A DNA stretch of 44,874 bases from NCBI GenBank assembly GCA_910588865.1, contig CAJUSJ010000029.1, positions 1-44,874 on the forward strand. Direction: 5' to 3'. Numbering within the stretch: the stretch's first letter is position 1; each line of letters opens with the position of its first letter. The translations under genes were made by a program, and so were the position numbers. Shown piece after piece: positions 8,859 to 16,946 of the stretch. This DNA comes from an uncultured Lachnospiraceae bacterium (GTDB lineage: Bacteria; Bacillota; Clostridia; Lachnospirales; Lachnospiraceae). Below the pieces are notes generated by a model. That model saw nothing but the letters and a program-made list of their open reading frames with translations. It was not told the origin of the DNA and made no database searches.

Positions 8859-9708
8859 CTTTCAGCCTTCCCTTCCATATCCGGAACCGGTTGCCGGACT
8901 CCTCCTGGACAAAACTCTCCCTGAGGATGCGGCCCAGAGTTTCCGCGTCTTTTACTTTCTGCAGTTCCCCGTGTTCCGCCACGGACACCCGCCCTGTCTC
9001 CTCTGACACCACGATGGTCAGGCTGTCTGTCACCTCGCTGATCCCCACCGCCGCCCGGTGCCTGGTGCCCAGGGCCTTATTGATGCTGTCATTGTCCGAC
9101 AGAGGCAGATAACAGGTAGCCGCCGCCACCCGGTTGCCCCTGATCACCACCGCGCCGTCATGGAGAGGCGTATTGTGCTCAAAAATATTGATCAGAAGCT
9201 GGCTGGTCACAAGGCCATCCACATCAATTCCTGTCCTCTGGATATCCTTTAGGGGAGTCCCCCTTTCGATAACCATCAAAGCCCCTGTCTTCACTTTTGC
9301 CATCTCAAAGGAAGCTCTCACCAGCTCGCTGACCGTCTTTTCCGTAAAGCCCTGATCCCCTTTGTTGTCATCAAAAGACAGGAAAACGCTGACCAGATTC
9401 TTGCTTCCCAGCTGTTCCAAAGCCTTTCTCAGCTCCGGCTGAAAGATGATCACCAGCGCCGTGGTGGCCACGAGGGCCGTCTTCTGAAGGATCCACATAA
9501 TGGTGTCAAGCCTCAGAATGTAGGTAAATATGGCAAATGCCAGGATAAAAACAATTCCCTTTAAAAGAGTCCATGCCCTGGTGTTCTTTATCCATAAAAG
9601 AATCTCATAGATCAAAAAGGCAATGATTATAATCTCAACAATATTCATGTATGTAATCTTTGGTAAAAAAGACATCCAACCATGGAGCATAGCAAGGATA
9701 TCTTCCAT
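8836..9708 (-). CDS. cdaA: Diadenylate cyclase CdaA (c-di-AMP synthase)
   Basis: The protein (290 residues from the chosen ATG) has three N-terminal membrane helices (about 25-90) and a cytoplasmic DisA_N cyclase domain with the two signature motifs, DGAVVIRGN (about residue 185) and GTRHRAAVG (about 215). It condenses two ATP into cyclic di-AMP, which controls potassium and osmolyte balance and wall integrity. The ATG at 9708 sits 7 bases after GGAGG; a GTG two codons upstream would abut the ribosome site. It overlaps cdaR, its membrane regulator, and follows a conserved membrane protein of unknown function. Confidence 0.95.
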   Translation of the reverse strand: MEDILAMLHGWMSFLPKITYMNIVEIIIIAFLIYEILLWIKNTRAWTLLKGIVFILAFAIFTYILRLDTIMWILQKTALVATTALVIIFQPELRKALEQLGSKNLVSVFLSFDDNKGDQGFTEKTVSELVRASFEMAKVKTGALMVIERGTPLKDIQRTGIDVDGLVTSQLLINIFEHNTPLHDGAVVIRGNRVAAATCYLPLSDNDSINKALGTRHRAAVGISEVTDSLTIVVSEETGRVSVAEHGELQKVKDAETLGRILRESFVQEESGNRFRIWKGRLKDERKTDK

Positions 9709-9735
9709 ATACACACCTCCCTTTTGGGCCCTCCG

Positions 9736-10695
9736 CTACCGCTCCGGAAACTCCCTGGTCCGTCTGCTCTTGACCGTGCTGATCTTCTGCACTTTCACAT
9801 CAGGCGCTGAGACGGTAATCTTGGGCACCGCCTTCACATAATAATAGTAATCATCATCCTGAAACTGCAGGTACTCTGTCCTGCTGTAATCCACCGCGAA
9901 TATCATAAAATTGTACACTGCCGCGATAACCATGGAAATCATGGTTCCCACCAGCAGCTCCGCCACCGGCATGACAATGTCAAAAGCAAAATTTCCCACA
10001 AAAATCACTGTCAGCTGTACCAGGGCTCCCGTGACAATGGCTATATGCCACGCATAGTCCACTGACAGCATCCGGATCAGATACACCACCATGATCCCCC
10101 CGGCGCAGGCGGCGATCATCAGCATCATCTGGCTGTTGGACATCATGTTCTTTATGATCTGACCGTATTTCAGGATAATGTCCAGGGAAGCGTCATTGGT
10201 CAGAACCCCCGCGTTCTGCTTCACATACTGAATGATATAGTACACAAACACGCCGCAGCTCACCGGAATCACGCTGACAAAGCTTCCCGAAAGCCCCACC
10301 AAAAGAGGGATGGCATAGGGGATCTTCAGGTAGAAAAATATGGGGGTCAGCAGAAGAAGGTAACTGTCTCCCGGCTGAAATCCATAGTATAAAATAGCCA
10401 CCATCAAAAGAAGGACCGCCAGGATCAGCGCCATCTCCACAGACACGCTGCTGATATGCCCCACCAGGATCAGGCCCGCCAGAGCGGAGGTCACCCCATA
10501 GGGCAGGAACGAACACGCCAGGGACAGGCCCACCAGAATCACCGGGCTTTTCAGCCTTGCCATATACCCAACATTGCTGTTCAGCAGAAAAAAGACAGCC
10601 ATGCTCAGGCTGAATTTGATCAGCGGAATCACAAACCCGTCATATTTTCCATAAAAAGCTCTCAATTTCTCCCTGAATACCAAAAGAGCCATCAT
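9736..10695 (-). CDS. Polytopic membrane protein, unknown, upstream of cdaA
   Basis: This 319-residue protein has about eight to nine hydrophobic segments between residues 22 and 275 and a soluble C-terminal tail of about 45 residues with a tyrosine-rich stretch (QFQDDDYYYYVKAVPKITVSAPDVKV). I do not recognise a named family; the helices are reminiscent of the membrane part of SpoIIE-like proteins but there is no phosphatase domain. Its ATG overlaps the stop of the preceding small membrane protein (ATGA-type overlap) and it ends 27 bases before cdaA, so translation is likely coupled. Position suggests a link to c-di-AMP or envelope physiology; that is inference only. Confidence 0.7.
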   Translation of the reverse strand: MMALLVFREKLRAFYGKYDGFVIPLIKFSLSMAVFFLLNSNVGYMARLKSPVILVGLSLACSFLPYGVTSALAGLILVGHISSVSVEMALILAVLLLMVAILYYGFQPGDSYLLLLTPIFFYLKIPYAIPLLVGLSGSFVSVIPVSCGVFVYYIIQYVKQNAGVLTNDASLDIILKYGQIIKNMMSNSQMMLMIAACAGGIMVVYLIRMLSVDYAWHIAIVTGALVQLTVIFVGNFAFDIVMPVAELLVGTMISMVIAAVYNFMIFAVDYSRTEYLQFQDDDYYYYVKAVPKITVSAPDVKVQKISTVKSRRTREFPER

Positions 10696-11111
10696 AGCCT
10701 TCTACCTCCCTGCCCGGTTTTTCCCTGCTGCTCATAACGCTTCTCCAGCCTCTTAAGCTTGGCCGTGTAAACCTTCATCCCTCTCCTGGCGTACTCATAC
10801 CGTCTCCAGTACACCACGCCCGCGATCAGCAGATACACAGCAAGTCCAACCAAATAGGCTCCCACATACAAAGTCAGATCCCCCCAAATGTTCCCGAAAT
10901 TCAGAGACCCCAGGATGTCCTCCGCTTTATAAAGCGCCACCAGCCCTGTCCCCAGCAGCCAGCTGAAAGTAAACCCCAAAAAAGCCCGGAGCCCATGCCT
11001 GCCGATATAATCGCTTCGGAAAAACCGGTTCACCATAAAAATCCTCCGGCCTTCTCTTTTCTCAAACATACCGATGCTTGTCATCAGTTTGATCTTTTCC
11101 TCATTCAACAT
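10692..11111 (-). CDS. Small two-helix membrane protein, unknown
   Basis: From the ATG at 11111 the product is 139 residues with two membrane segments (about residues 43-62, FLGFTFSWLLGTGLVALY, and 75-100) and a basic C-terminal tail predicted to form a helix (KLKRLEKRYEQQGK). The start has GGTGA seven bases upstream; a TTG at 11150 in frame would add 13 residues and cannot be excluded. It is the first gene after the promoter at 11183-11211 and overlaps the next membrane-protein gene by 4 bases. No family recognised. Confidence 0.65.
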   Translation of the reverse strand: MLNEEKIKLMTSIGMFEKREGRRIFMVNRFFRSDYIGRHGLRAFLGFTFSWLLGTGLVALYKAEDILGSLNFGNIWGDLTLYVGAYLVGLAVYLLIAGVVYWRRYEYARRGMKVYTAKLKRLEKRYEQQGKTGQGGRRL

Positions 11112-11182
11112 CCGTCTATCACCGCCCACAGTGGATGAATAATATACCAATTTTCCAAATTAAATACAAATCATATCAATTT

Positions 11183-11211
11183 AGTATAGCACAGATTCTT
11201 CACGCTTGCAA
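11183..11211 (-). promoter_or_regulatory. Promoter of the cdaA-ptsHI gene run
   Basis: On the minus strand TTGCAA (11206-11211) is separated by 17 bases from TATACT (11183-11188). It lies about 70 bases upstream of the ATG at 11111. It is the only good promoter I see before the ten-gene run ending at 1122. Confidence 0.75.
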
Positions 11212-11223
11212 TGAGCAGTCATA

Positions 11224-11263
11224 AAAATAAAAGCACAAAAGAGGTCTTTTGTGCTTTTATTTT
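11224..11263 (-). terminator. Perfect-hairpin terminator of the efflux operon (bidirectional)
   Basis: A 19-bp perfect inverted repeat runs from 11224 to 11263, with only two unpaired bases (GG) at its centre and A-rich/T-rich ends on both sides. It lies 20 bases after the stop of the MacB-like permease gene. Because both flanks are A/T runs it can act on either strand. Confidence 0.88.
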
Positions 11264-11282
11264 AAACTCTGGCTTTTATCCG

Positions 11283-12518
11283 TCACTCATACCTCAGCGC
11301 GTCGATGGGATCCGCTTTTGCGGCCTTGGACGCCGGATACAGCCCAAAAAACACACCTACCGCCGCTGAGAAGGACACTGCCATCACCACCACCGCGGGC
11401 CGGATCACCACACCGATGCCAAAGGCCATGCCGATCCCCGACACAAGGCCCACGCCGATGATGATCCCGATAATCCCTCCGCAGGCTGAAAGAATAGCCG
11501 ACTCTGTCAAAAACTGTATCAGAATATCTCTTGTCTTAGCCCCCAGAGATTTACGGATCCCGATCTCCCTGGTTCTCTCTGTCACCGACACCAGCATGAT
11601 ATTCATAATCCCAATGCCTCCGACCAGCAGAGAGATGGCCGCGATTCCTCCCACTGCCGCGGATAAGCCGCCCATAACCGAGTCCACGGAGCTCATCTCC
11701 TCCATGGCTGTCTCCATATACATGTCTTCCGGGTTTCTCCCCTTGATGTTTGCCACATAAGCTTTCAGCTGATCCAGAAACTCATTGAGATCCACATCCT
11801 CACTGGCAAACACATGGAGATAATAAAAATAATCATTGGGCCAGGTCAGCAGGGTGTAGGGCACAAACGCGGACCCCCTGTCCGACCTTCCCCCCATCAT
11901 CAGTGACTGGAAAGCGTTCATCTCCTTTTTATACACGCCCACCACCGTAAACTCGTCTACATTTCCATACAGATCCGTCCGAAAGGTCTGTCCCACCGCG
12001 TCCTCTGTGCCGAACAGCAGCATGGCGCTGTCCACATCCATGACCACGTTCTTCTTGCGCCCCAGCACATCCCCTTCATTTAAATATCTGCCGTAGATCA
12101 TGTCCACAGGCTGTACATCAATATAATTATAATCAATTCCCGTAAAATCAAAACTCACGGTAGTCTTCTGATAGATGGCCTCAGCCCCTGTGGACATATT
12201 GCTGTCAATATACGCGATGGAATCCCCGAATACCTCTTTCACCCGCTCCAGGTCATCCAGCATAAAATAATCGCTCATCCTCCTGTCGTCGATCCAGTAC
12301 CCCACACATAGGAAGGCCTGGGTCACGCCTACATCTTTATACAGGTCCGCGAACAAGTTCCTCATGGTGTCTCCGATGGACACGATGGAGATCACGGACC
12401 CGATTCCGATGATAATTCCCAGCATGGTCAGAAATGACCGCATCTTGTTGACTCGTATGGCGGAAAACGCCATGTTCATATTTTCAAACAGCACCCTCCG
12501 CTCCTCCTCTCCTGTCAT
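11283..12518 (-). CDS. MacB/YknZ-type ABC transporter permease
   Basis: The 411-residue protein has the MacB topology: a first membrane helix at about residues 27-48 (FLTMLGIIIGIGSVISIV), an extracellular MacB_PCD domain (about 55-280) and a C-terminal FtsX-type block of three helices starting at about 285 (AAVGGIAAISLLVGGIGIMNIMLVSVTERTREIGIRK). TREIGIRKSLGA is the coupling helix motif that meets the ATPase. Such permeases work in export by mechanotransmission with an adaptor protein. The start overlaps the ATPase gene by 35 bases. It is the last gene of a three-gene efflux operon. Confidence 0.93.
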   Translation of the reverse strand: MTGEEERRVLFENMNMAFSAIRVNKMRSFLTMLGIIIGIGSVISIVSIGDTMRNLFADLYKDVGVTQAFLCVGYWIDDRRMSDYFMLDDLERVKEVFGDSIAYIDSNMSTGAEAIYQKTTVSFDFTGIDYNYIDVQPVDMIYGRYLNEGDVLGRKKNVVMDVDSAMLLFGTEDAVGQTFRTDLYGNVDEFTVVGVYKKEMNAFQSLMMGGRSDRGSAFVPYTLLTWPNDYFYYLHVFASEDVDLNEFLDQLKAYVANIKGRNPEDMYMETAMEEMSSVDSVMGGLSAAVGGIAAISLLVGGIGIMNIMLVSVTERTREIGIRKSLGAKTRDILIQFLTESAILSACGGIIGIIIGVGLVSGIGMAFGIGVVIRPAVVVMAVSFSAAVGVFFGLYPASKAAKADPIDALRYE

Positions 12519-13191
12519 CGCTGATCACCAGTCCATCCTGAAACCGGATAATCCTGTCCGTGAATTCCGCGATATTCTCCTCATGGGTTACCACCACCAC
12601 TGTGGCCCCCTCCTTGTGGAGCTGTGAGAACAGGCCCATGATCTCCTCTGACGCGGCTGTGTCTAAGTTTCCCGTAGGCTCGTCGGCCAGGATCAGCGGC
12701 GGCTCGTTGGCCAGGGCCCTGGCAATGGCCACCCTCTGCCGCTGGCCGCCTGACAGCTCGTTTGGCAGATGCTCTGCCCGGCTTAAAAGCCCCACTCTGT
12801 CCAAAAGCTTTAAGGCCCGCTCCCTCCTGGCCCGCTTTCCCACCCTGGCATAAGTCATGGGCAGCTCCACATTTTTAAGAGCCGATGTTCTGGAGATCAG
12901 ATTAAAGGACTGGAACACAAACCCGATCTTCTTGTTGCGGATATCTGACAGCTCATTGGGAGTCATGGAAGCCACATCAGTGCCATCCAGATAATAATGT
13001 CCCATGGATGGCCGGTCAAGGCACCCCAGTATATTCATCAAAGTAGATTTTCCTGACCCGGATTTTCCCATGATGGCCACAAACTCTCCCCTGTTGATGG
13101 TCAGGTTGATCCTCTTAAGTCCCAGAACCTTAATAGCCCCTGTATCATAGATCTTTACCAGATCCTCCAGACGAATCAATTCCTCTGCCAT
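12484..13191 (-). CDS. MacB/LolD/YknY-type ABC transporter ATP-binding protein
   Basis: The 235-residue protein carries Walker A GKSGSGKST (about residue 40), Q-loop VFQSFNLI, signature LSGGQRQRVAIARAL, Walker B LILADEPTGNLD and the switch His in VVVTHE. The sequence KIYDTGAIKVLGLKRINLTI and the D/G of DEPTGNLD place it in the MacB/LolD group. It powers the permease encoded downstream. The ATG at 13191 follows AGGTG at 5 bases and lies just after the adaptor gene's stop; an in-frame start at 13215 would overlap that gene and has a poorer site. Confidence 0.94.
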   Translation of the reverse strand: MAEELIRLEDLVKIYDTGAIKVLGLKRINLTINRGEFVAIMGKSGSGKSTLMNILGCLDRPSMGHYYLDGTDVASMTPNELSDIRNKKIGFVFQSFNLISRTSALKNVELPMTYARVGKRARRERALKLLDRVGLLSRAEHLPNELSGGQRQRVAIARALANEPPLILADEPTGNLDTAASEEIMGLFSQLHKEGATVVVVTHEENIAEFTDRIIRFQDGLVISDDRRGGAEGAV

Positions 13192-13198
13192 AACGCAC

Positions 13199-14572
13199 CT
13201 ACCTTCCGGTTCCATTTTCCAATACCTTCATGCCCTCATAAAGGCCTTCATTCGGTGCCGCCACGATCCCCATGCCTTCTGTCAGGCTTCCTTCCTCCAC
13301 AGGAATCACCTGGATCTGGATATCGCTCTCCACACCTTTTTCCACAGGAATCCACCGGATAACTCCCTGATCCACGGTAAGTACAAAGCTGCCGTCAGCG
13401 GTCTCCAGCACAGAGGAAATGGGGACGATCCAGGCGTCATCCGCCTCATTGAGAATGATCCGGGCCCTGGCGGTGATCCCCGCGATGAGCTTGGTATTAT
13501 CCTCTATGATCTGGATAGTGGTGGGGATAACCCTTTCCGTGGAGCCATTGCCCTTCTCCTCGCCTGTGGGGGAGATGGCTGTCACCCTGCCTGCCACGGT
13601 CTCCCCGTTTAGGATATCCGCGCTGATCACCGCCTCCTGTCCTACCTGAATATTGCCGATGGAGTACTCGCTGACGCTGACCTTCATCTCCAGCATATCC
13701 AGATTCTCGATGATAAACATGGGCTTGTCGTCCTCAATCTTGTCAGCGAACCGTCCGATCTTGGTGTTGACCCGGACCACGGTGCCGGCGATGGGGCTGG
13801 TTACCTGGGTGTCCTCCAGCTGCTCCTTCTTCTTCTCCAGCTCAAACTCCGCGTTCTTCACCTGGAGGCTATAGGACTCATTGGCCACTGCCCTGCCGTC
13901 CACCACGGTAAATGTCCTCACCTGCCTCTGGGCTTCCCTCAGCTTATCTCTGGCTGTCTCCCACTCCAGCTGGGACACGCTTCCTGACTGGTACAGCACA
14001 TTGGTTCTGTCAAAGTCTTTCCGGGCAGCCTCCTGCTCCTGTAAGGCCCTGGCATATCCGTTCTCCGCCAGGATCTGCTGCTCATTGTATGTAGAAACCG
14101 CCAGATCATAGGCGTTCTGAGCCATATCCATTTCTTTTCTCACATCGCTGTCGTCAATTACCGCCAGAAGCTGCCCCGCTTCCACATGGTCTCCTTCTTT
14201 CACCTTGATATCCACCACCTCGGCGTGAAGATTGGACACCACATCCACGCTGTCCGTGCCGGACACCGGACCGCTGATGGTCAGTTCCTCCTGGATGGTC
14301 CCCTTTATCAGGGCAGAGGTGCTAACCATCACCGTCTTCTCCTTCTCTCCTCCAAATACCTTAAAGCCAGCGGCCACAATCAGGAGTAGGGCCGCTGCCG
14401 TGATCACCTTTCTCTTTTTGCTCCAGGGCTTTCGCTGCCTTCTGGCCTTCTTTCCTTTTTTCTTCTTTCCCCCCGGCTCTTCCTTCATCAGCTCCGCCAA
14501 CTCTGCCTGAAACTGATCCTCATCCATCCCTTTTATATTCCTGGCGTCCTGTGTCTTGTTCTTTTCTTCCAT
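13199..14572 (-). CDS. HlyD/MacA/YknX-type efflux adaptor protein
   Basis: The product (457 residues) has a cytoplasmic, highly charged N-terminus (KKKKGKKARRQRKPWSKKRK), one membrane helix (about residues 55-73, VITAAALLLIVAAGFKVF), then the periplasmic-adaptor order: beta-barrel/lipoyl half (VDVVSNLHAEVVDIKVKEGDHVEAGQLLAVID), a coiled-coil hairpin (about 125-220), second lipoyl half (VTSPIAGTVVRVNTKIG) and barrel domains. It should connect with the ABC permease and ATPase encoded next, in the manner of YknXYZ of Bacillus. GGGGAG lies 5 bases before the ATG at 14572; an ATG at 14602 has no ribosome site. The promoter with its palindrome lies just upstream. Confidence 0.92.
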   Translation of the reverse strand: MEEKNKTQDARNIKGMDEDQFQAELAELMKEEPGGKKKKGKKARRQRKPWSKKRKVITAAALLLIVAAGFKVFGGEKEKTVMVSTSALIKGTIQEELTISGPVSGTDSVDVVSNLHAEVVDIKVKEGDHVEAGQLLAVIDDSDVRKEMDMAQNAYDLAVSTYNEQQILAENGYARALQEQEAARKDFDRTNVLYQSGSVSQLEWETARDKLREAQRQVRTFTVVDGRAVANESYSLQVKNAEFELEKKKEQLEDTQVTSPIAGTVVRVNTKIGRFADKIEDDKPMFIIENLDMLEMKVSVSEYSIGNIQVGQEAVISADILNGETVAGRVTAISPTGEEKGNGSTERVIPTTIQIIEDNTKLIAGITARARIILNEADDAWIVPISSVLETADGSFVLTVDQGVIRWIPVEKGVESDIQIQVIPVEEGSLTEGMGIVAAPNEGLYEGMKVLENGTGR

Positions 14573-14665
14573 CTTGCTCCCCTTTCCTGCACATATGTCC
14601 ATTTCTCACTACTATAACGACAGCGCCTGGGCCATGTCTTCAATTATTTTTCGTTTCAGTGTATT

Positions 14666-14683
14666 AACTGTACTAGTACAGTT
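14666..14683 (-). promoter_or_regulatory. 18-bp perfect palindromic operator at the efflux operon promoter
   Basis: AACTGTACTAGTACAGTT is a perfect 18-bp palindrome. It overlaps the last bases of the proposed -10 box and covers the expected transcription start, the classic place for a repressor. The TACTAGTA core is of the type used by small GntR-family (YtrA-like) repressors, which commonly control ABC efflux operons; no such regulator gene is in the window. Confidence 0.8.
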
Positions 14684-14708
14684 TACCTCATTTTCCTCAT
14701 ATATGCAA
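14680..14708 (-). promoter_or_regulatory. Promoter of the efflux operon
   Basis: On the minus strand TTGCAT (14703-14708) is separated by 17 bases from TAAACT (14680-14685). The -10 box is partly inside the 18-bp palindrome at 14666-14683. Confidence 0.7.
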
Positions 14709-14721
14709 GTACTTTTACAGG

Positions 14722-14748
14722 AAAAGGCGGCCAATTCCCGGCCGCCTT
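14722..14748 (-). terminator. Intrinsic terminator after cupin gene
   Basis: A 9-bp stem AAGGCGGCC/GGCCGCCTT with a 7-base loop is followed on the minus strand by TTTT. It lies 40 bases after the cupin stop codon and separates that gene from the efflux promoter. Confidence 0.8.
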
Positions 14749-14787
14749 ATCTGTCTCTTTCCTGCATGCTGTTGCACATATTTTCTC

Positions 14788-15120
14788 TCAGACAAAATCC
14801 TCTCTCATGGGATTGAAAATATCCAGCAGGACTCCCTCCTTCAGGCACACGCACCCATGCTCCACCCCGTTCAGCTTAAGCATGGTGTCTCCCGCTTTTA
14901 CGATCCGCTTCTCCCCGTTGATCTCAAACTCAAAGACACCGCTGACCACATAGGTAATCTGGGTGTGAGGGTGATGGTGCAGGCTGCCCACCGCGCCCTC
15001 CGCGAATGTATTCTCCACACACATCAGATCCTTGCTGTAAGCCAGAACCCTTCTGATAACTCCTTTTGCCACGCACTCTGCCTTGGCATCCTCCCGGAAT
15101 ACCCATCTGTCATTTAACAT
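14788..15120 (-). CDS. Small cupin-domain protein
   Basis: This 110-residue protein is a single cupin barrel: GSLHHHPHTQITYVVSGVFEFEINGE is cupin motif 1 with three metal-type histidines and the glutamate replaced by Gln (HTQ), and GDTMLKLNGVEHGCVCL is motif 2 with the fourth His. It resembles KdgF-like or unassigned sugar-metabolism cupins, but no pathway neighbours support a specific substrate. The gene lies 27 bases after cysE on the same strand with an AAGGAG site, so the two may be cotranscribed. A metal ion is likely bound through the histidines. Confidence 0.85.
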   Translation of the reverse strand: MLNDRWVFREDAKAECVAKGVIRRVLAYSKDLMCVENTFAEGAVGSLHHHPHTQITYVVSGVFEFEINGEKRIVKAGDTMLKLNGVEHGCVCLKEGVLLDIFNPMREDFV

Positions 15121-15146
15121 GTCTCTCTGCTCCTTTAACTTGAATT

Positions 15147-16004
15147 TTACTGATTCCTGAAGCTGACCCTGCTCCCCGGAGGCACAGACCGGGTGATAAA
15201 GGAATTGCCGCCGATCACCGAGTCCCTGCCGATGATCGTCGCACCGCCCAGAATGGAGGCATTGGAGTAGATGGTCACATAGTCCTCTATGGTTGGGTGT
15301 CTCTTTCTGTTCTTCAGCTTCTGCCCGCCGCTTGTGGACAGAGCTCCCAGGGTCACTCCCTGGTACACCTTTACATGCTCCCCGATGACCGTGGTCTCTC
15401 CCACCACGATCCCTGTCCCGTGATCAATAAAAAAATATTTTCCTATAGAAGCCCCGGGATGGATATCCACCCCGGTCACGCTATGAGCGTACTCGGTCAT
15501 GGTCCTGGGGATCAGGGGCACTGACAGCAAAAACAGCTCATGGGCTATGCGGTACACTGTGATGGCCAGCATACCCGGGTAGGACAAAATGATCTCATCC
15601 TTGCTGGCGGCAGCCGGGTCTCCGTCAAAGGCAGCTTCCAGATCTGTCTCCAGGTATTCCCTGATGGCTGGTATTTTTTTCAAAAACGCCATGGTGATCT
15701 TCTCACTGTCAGCCAGCTCATCCGGGCTGTACTTTAAGACCTTGGCAATCTCCCTGTTGAGATAGTACATCACATCCTCAATCTGGAGAGTAAGCTGGCT
15801 GGCGGCATTGTAGACCCGGTAGGTTCTGTCCCTGTAATATCCGGGAAACAGGATCCTCAGCATCTTGTTGACAATGTTGATGATCACATCCTTATCCGGC
15901 TGATCCAGAAAATCCTCCATCTTATCAATGGCCCGATTCCCCTTATAGTCTTCCAGGATGTCTGCCACCAATTCCTGCACTTCCTGCTCCAATGGTCTGT
16001 CCAT
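15147..16004 (-). CDS. cysE: Serine O-acetyltransferase
   Basis: The 285-residue protein has a long helical N-terminal region (about 1-160) and a C-terminal left-handed beta-helix of hexapeptide repeats starting at GVDIHPGASIGKYFFIDHGTGIVVGETTVIGEHVKVYQ, which carries the catalytic Asp/His pair of serine acetyltransferases. It makes O-acetylserine from serine and acetyl-CoA, the first step of cysteine synthesis. The N-terminal region is longer than in the short Bacillus type and ends with the usual flexible RSVPPGSRVSF tail. No cysK is nearby. No T-box leader is visible in the short upstream gap. Confidence 0.93.
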   Translation of the reverse strand: MDRPLEQEVQELVADILEDYKGNRAIDKMEDFLDQPDKDVIINIVNKMLRILFPGYYRDRTYRVYNAASQLTLQIEDVMYYLNREIAKVLKYSPDELADSEKITMAFLKKIPAIREYLETDLEAAFDGDPAAASKDEIILSYPGMLAITVYRIAHELFLLSVPLIPRTMTEYAHSVTGVDIHPGASIGKYFFIDHGTGIVVGETTVIGEHVKVYQGVTLGALSTSGGQKLKNRKRHPTIEDYVTIYSNASILGGATIIGRDSVIGGNSFITRSVPPGSRVSFRNQ

Positions 16005-16058
16005 AATCGTTCCTTTCCCGGCCCGGCTCCTTCTGGCTCCTGGTCATTTTTCTATAAT

Positions 16059-16808
16059 CTACTGATTGAAGAGGACGATTCTTTCCACCGTCTCCTCATC
16101 TCCCATCCACACCAGGCACTGGGAGTCTTCCCCTATATCTTCCAGTCTGACCATCTGCCTGGTAAGATAGGGGATGATGGAAACCTCTTGGGAGAGCGCG
16201 TACTCTGTGCCGTCTTTGCCTGTCAGAGTCTTCACGCCATCCTTCTCATCCACGCTGCCCGCCGCGATGACGTACTGAGCCGCGGGCGCGTCCTCTTTGA
16301 TGTTGACGATCACCATCTCAGCCAGGGCCTGAGGCGGCAGGGACATGGTCATGGCCGGCCCCAGATAAGCCTCAAACCTGCCCTTTTCAATGGCGTCATA
16401 GTCCACAGGCAGGCCGCTCTCCCCATCCAGGATCCTGGTGGTATCCGGGTCTATGGTCAGAACGAACTCTCCGGGCGAAGAGTTTTCCGACTGGTTATCC
16501 ACATAAATGACCCTGTCCGTCACCTCTGTGATCTCTCCCCAGATCTTAAGGGGAACCGACGGTTCCTCCAGGCTCTGTTCCGGAATCTCCTGCTGTGTCT
16601 CCTCCACGGTCTCCTCTGCCCCGCCTTCCGTCTCACTGACCTTGGTCTCTGTCTCGCTTTCTTTCTCTGTCCCTGTCTCGGTTTCTGCCGCGGTCTCGGT
16701 CTGGGCCGGTGCCGATGTGGCAGTCTGATCTGCCTGTCCGGAACATCCAGTCACTATCATCATAGCCGCGGCGGCTCCTGCTGTCAATGCCATAAATCTC
16801 TTTTTCAT
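16059..16808 (-). CDS. Secreted lipoprotein, unknown
   Basis: The 249-residue product begins with a lipoprotein signal peptide (MKKRFMALTAGAAAAMMIVTGC, lipobox VTGC with the acylated Cys at residue 22). A low-complexity Thr/Glu-rich linker follows (about residues 25-82, many ETE/TET units), then a globular part of about 165 residues with no family I recognise: KIWGEITEVTDRVIYVDNQS and later LTGKDGTEYALSQEVSII. It should be anchored on the outer face of the membrane. The start has AAGGAG upstream. A dyad lies at its expected transcription start (16869-16886). Confidence 0.75.
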   Translation of the reverse strand: MKKRFMALTAGAAAAMMIVTGCSGQADQTATSAPAQTETAAETETGTEKESETETKVSETEGGAEETVEETQQEIPEQSLEEPSVPLKIWGEITEVTDRVIYVDNQSENSSPGEFVLTIDPDTTRILDGESGLPVDYDAIEKGRFEAYLGPAMTMSLPPQALAEMVIVNIKEDAPAAQYVIAAGSVDEKDGVKTLTGKDGTEYALSQEVSIIPYLTRQMVRLEDIGEDSQCLVWMGDEETVERIVLFNQ

Positions 16809-16868
16809 ATTAATTCTCCTTTTCTCTCATAAATCCGCCTCCCTGGCAGGCGGCGCGTATTCTGGTTG

Positions 16869-16886
16869 TTGTGTGTTAAAACACAA
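16869..16886 (-). promoter_or_regulatory. Dyad at lipoprotein gene start (candidate operator)
   Basis: TTGTGTGTTAAAACACAA is an 18-bp dyad with eight of nine pairs matching. It begins five bases downstream of a consensus -10 box TATAAT (16891-16896, minus strand), i.e. at the expected transcription start. The -35 region is poor (TGGTCT at 17 bases), so the promoter may need an activator or the dyad may bind a repressor. The protein is unknown. Confidence 0.5.
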
Positions 16887-16946
16887 AGCCATTATATTCG
16901 ATTCCGGAGAAAAAGACCATTAAAGAACCATGAATATTTCTTACGA

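Noticed and set aside
16835..16853. Hairpin CCGCCT/AGGCGG as terminator
   Set aside because: The stem is only six pairs and no T run follows on either strand.
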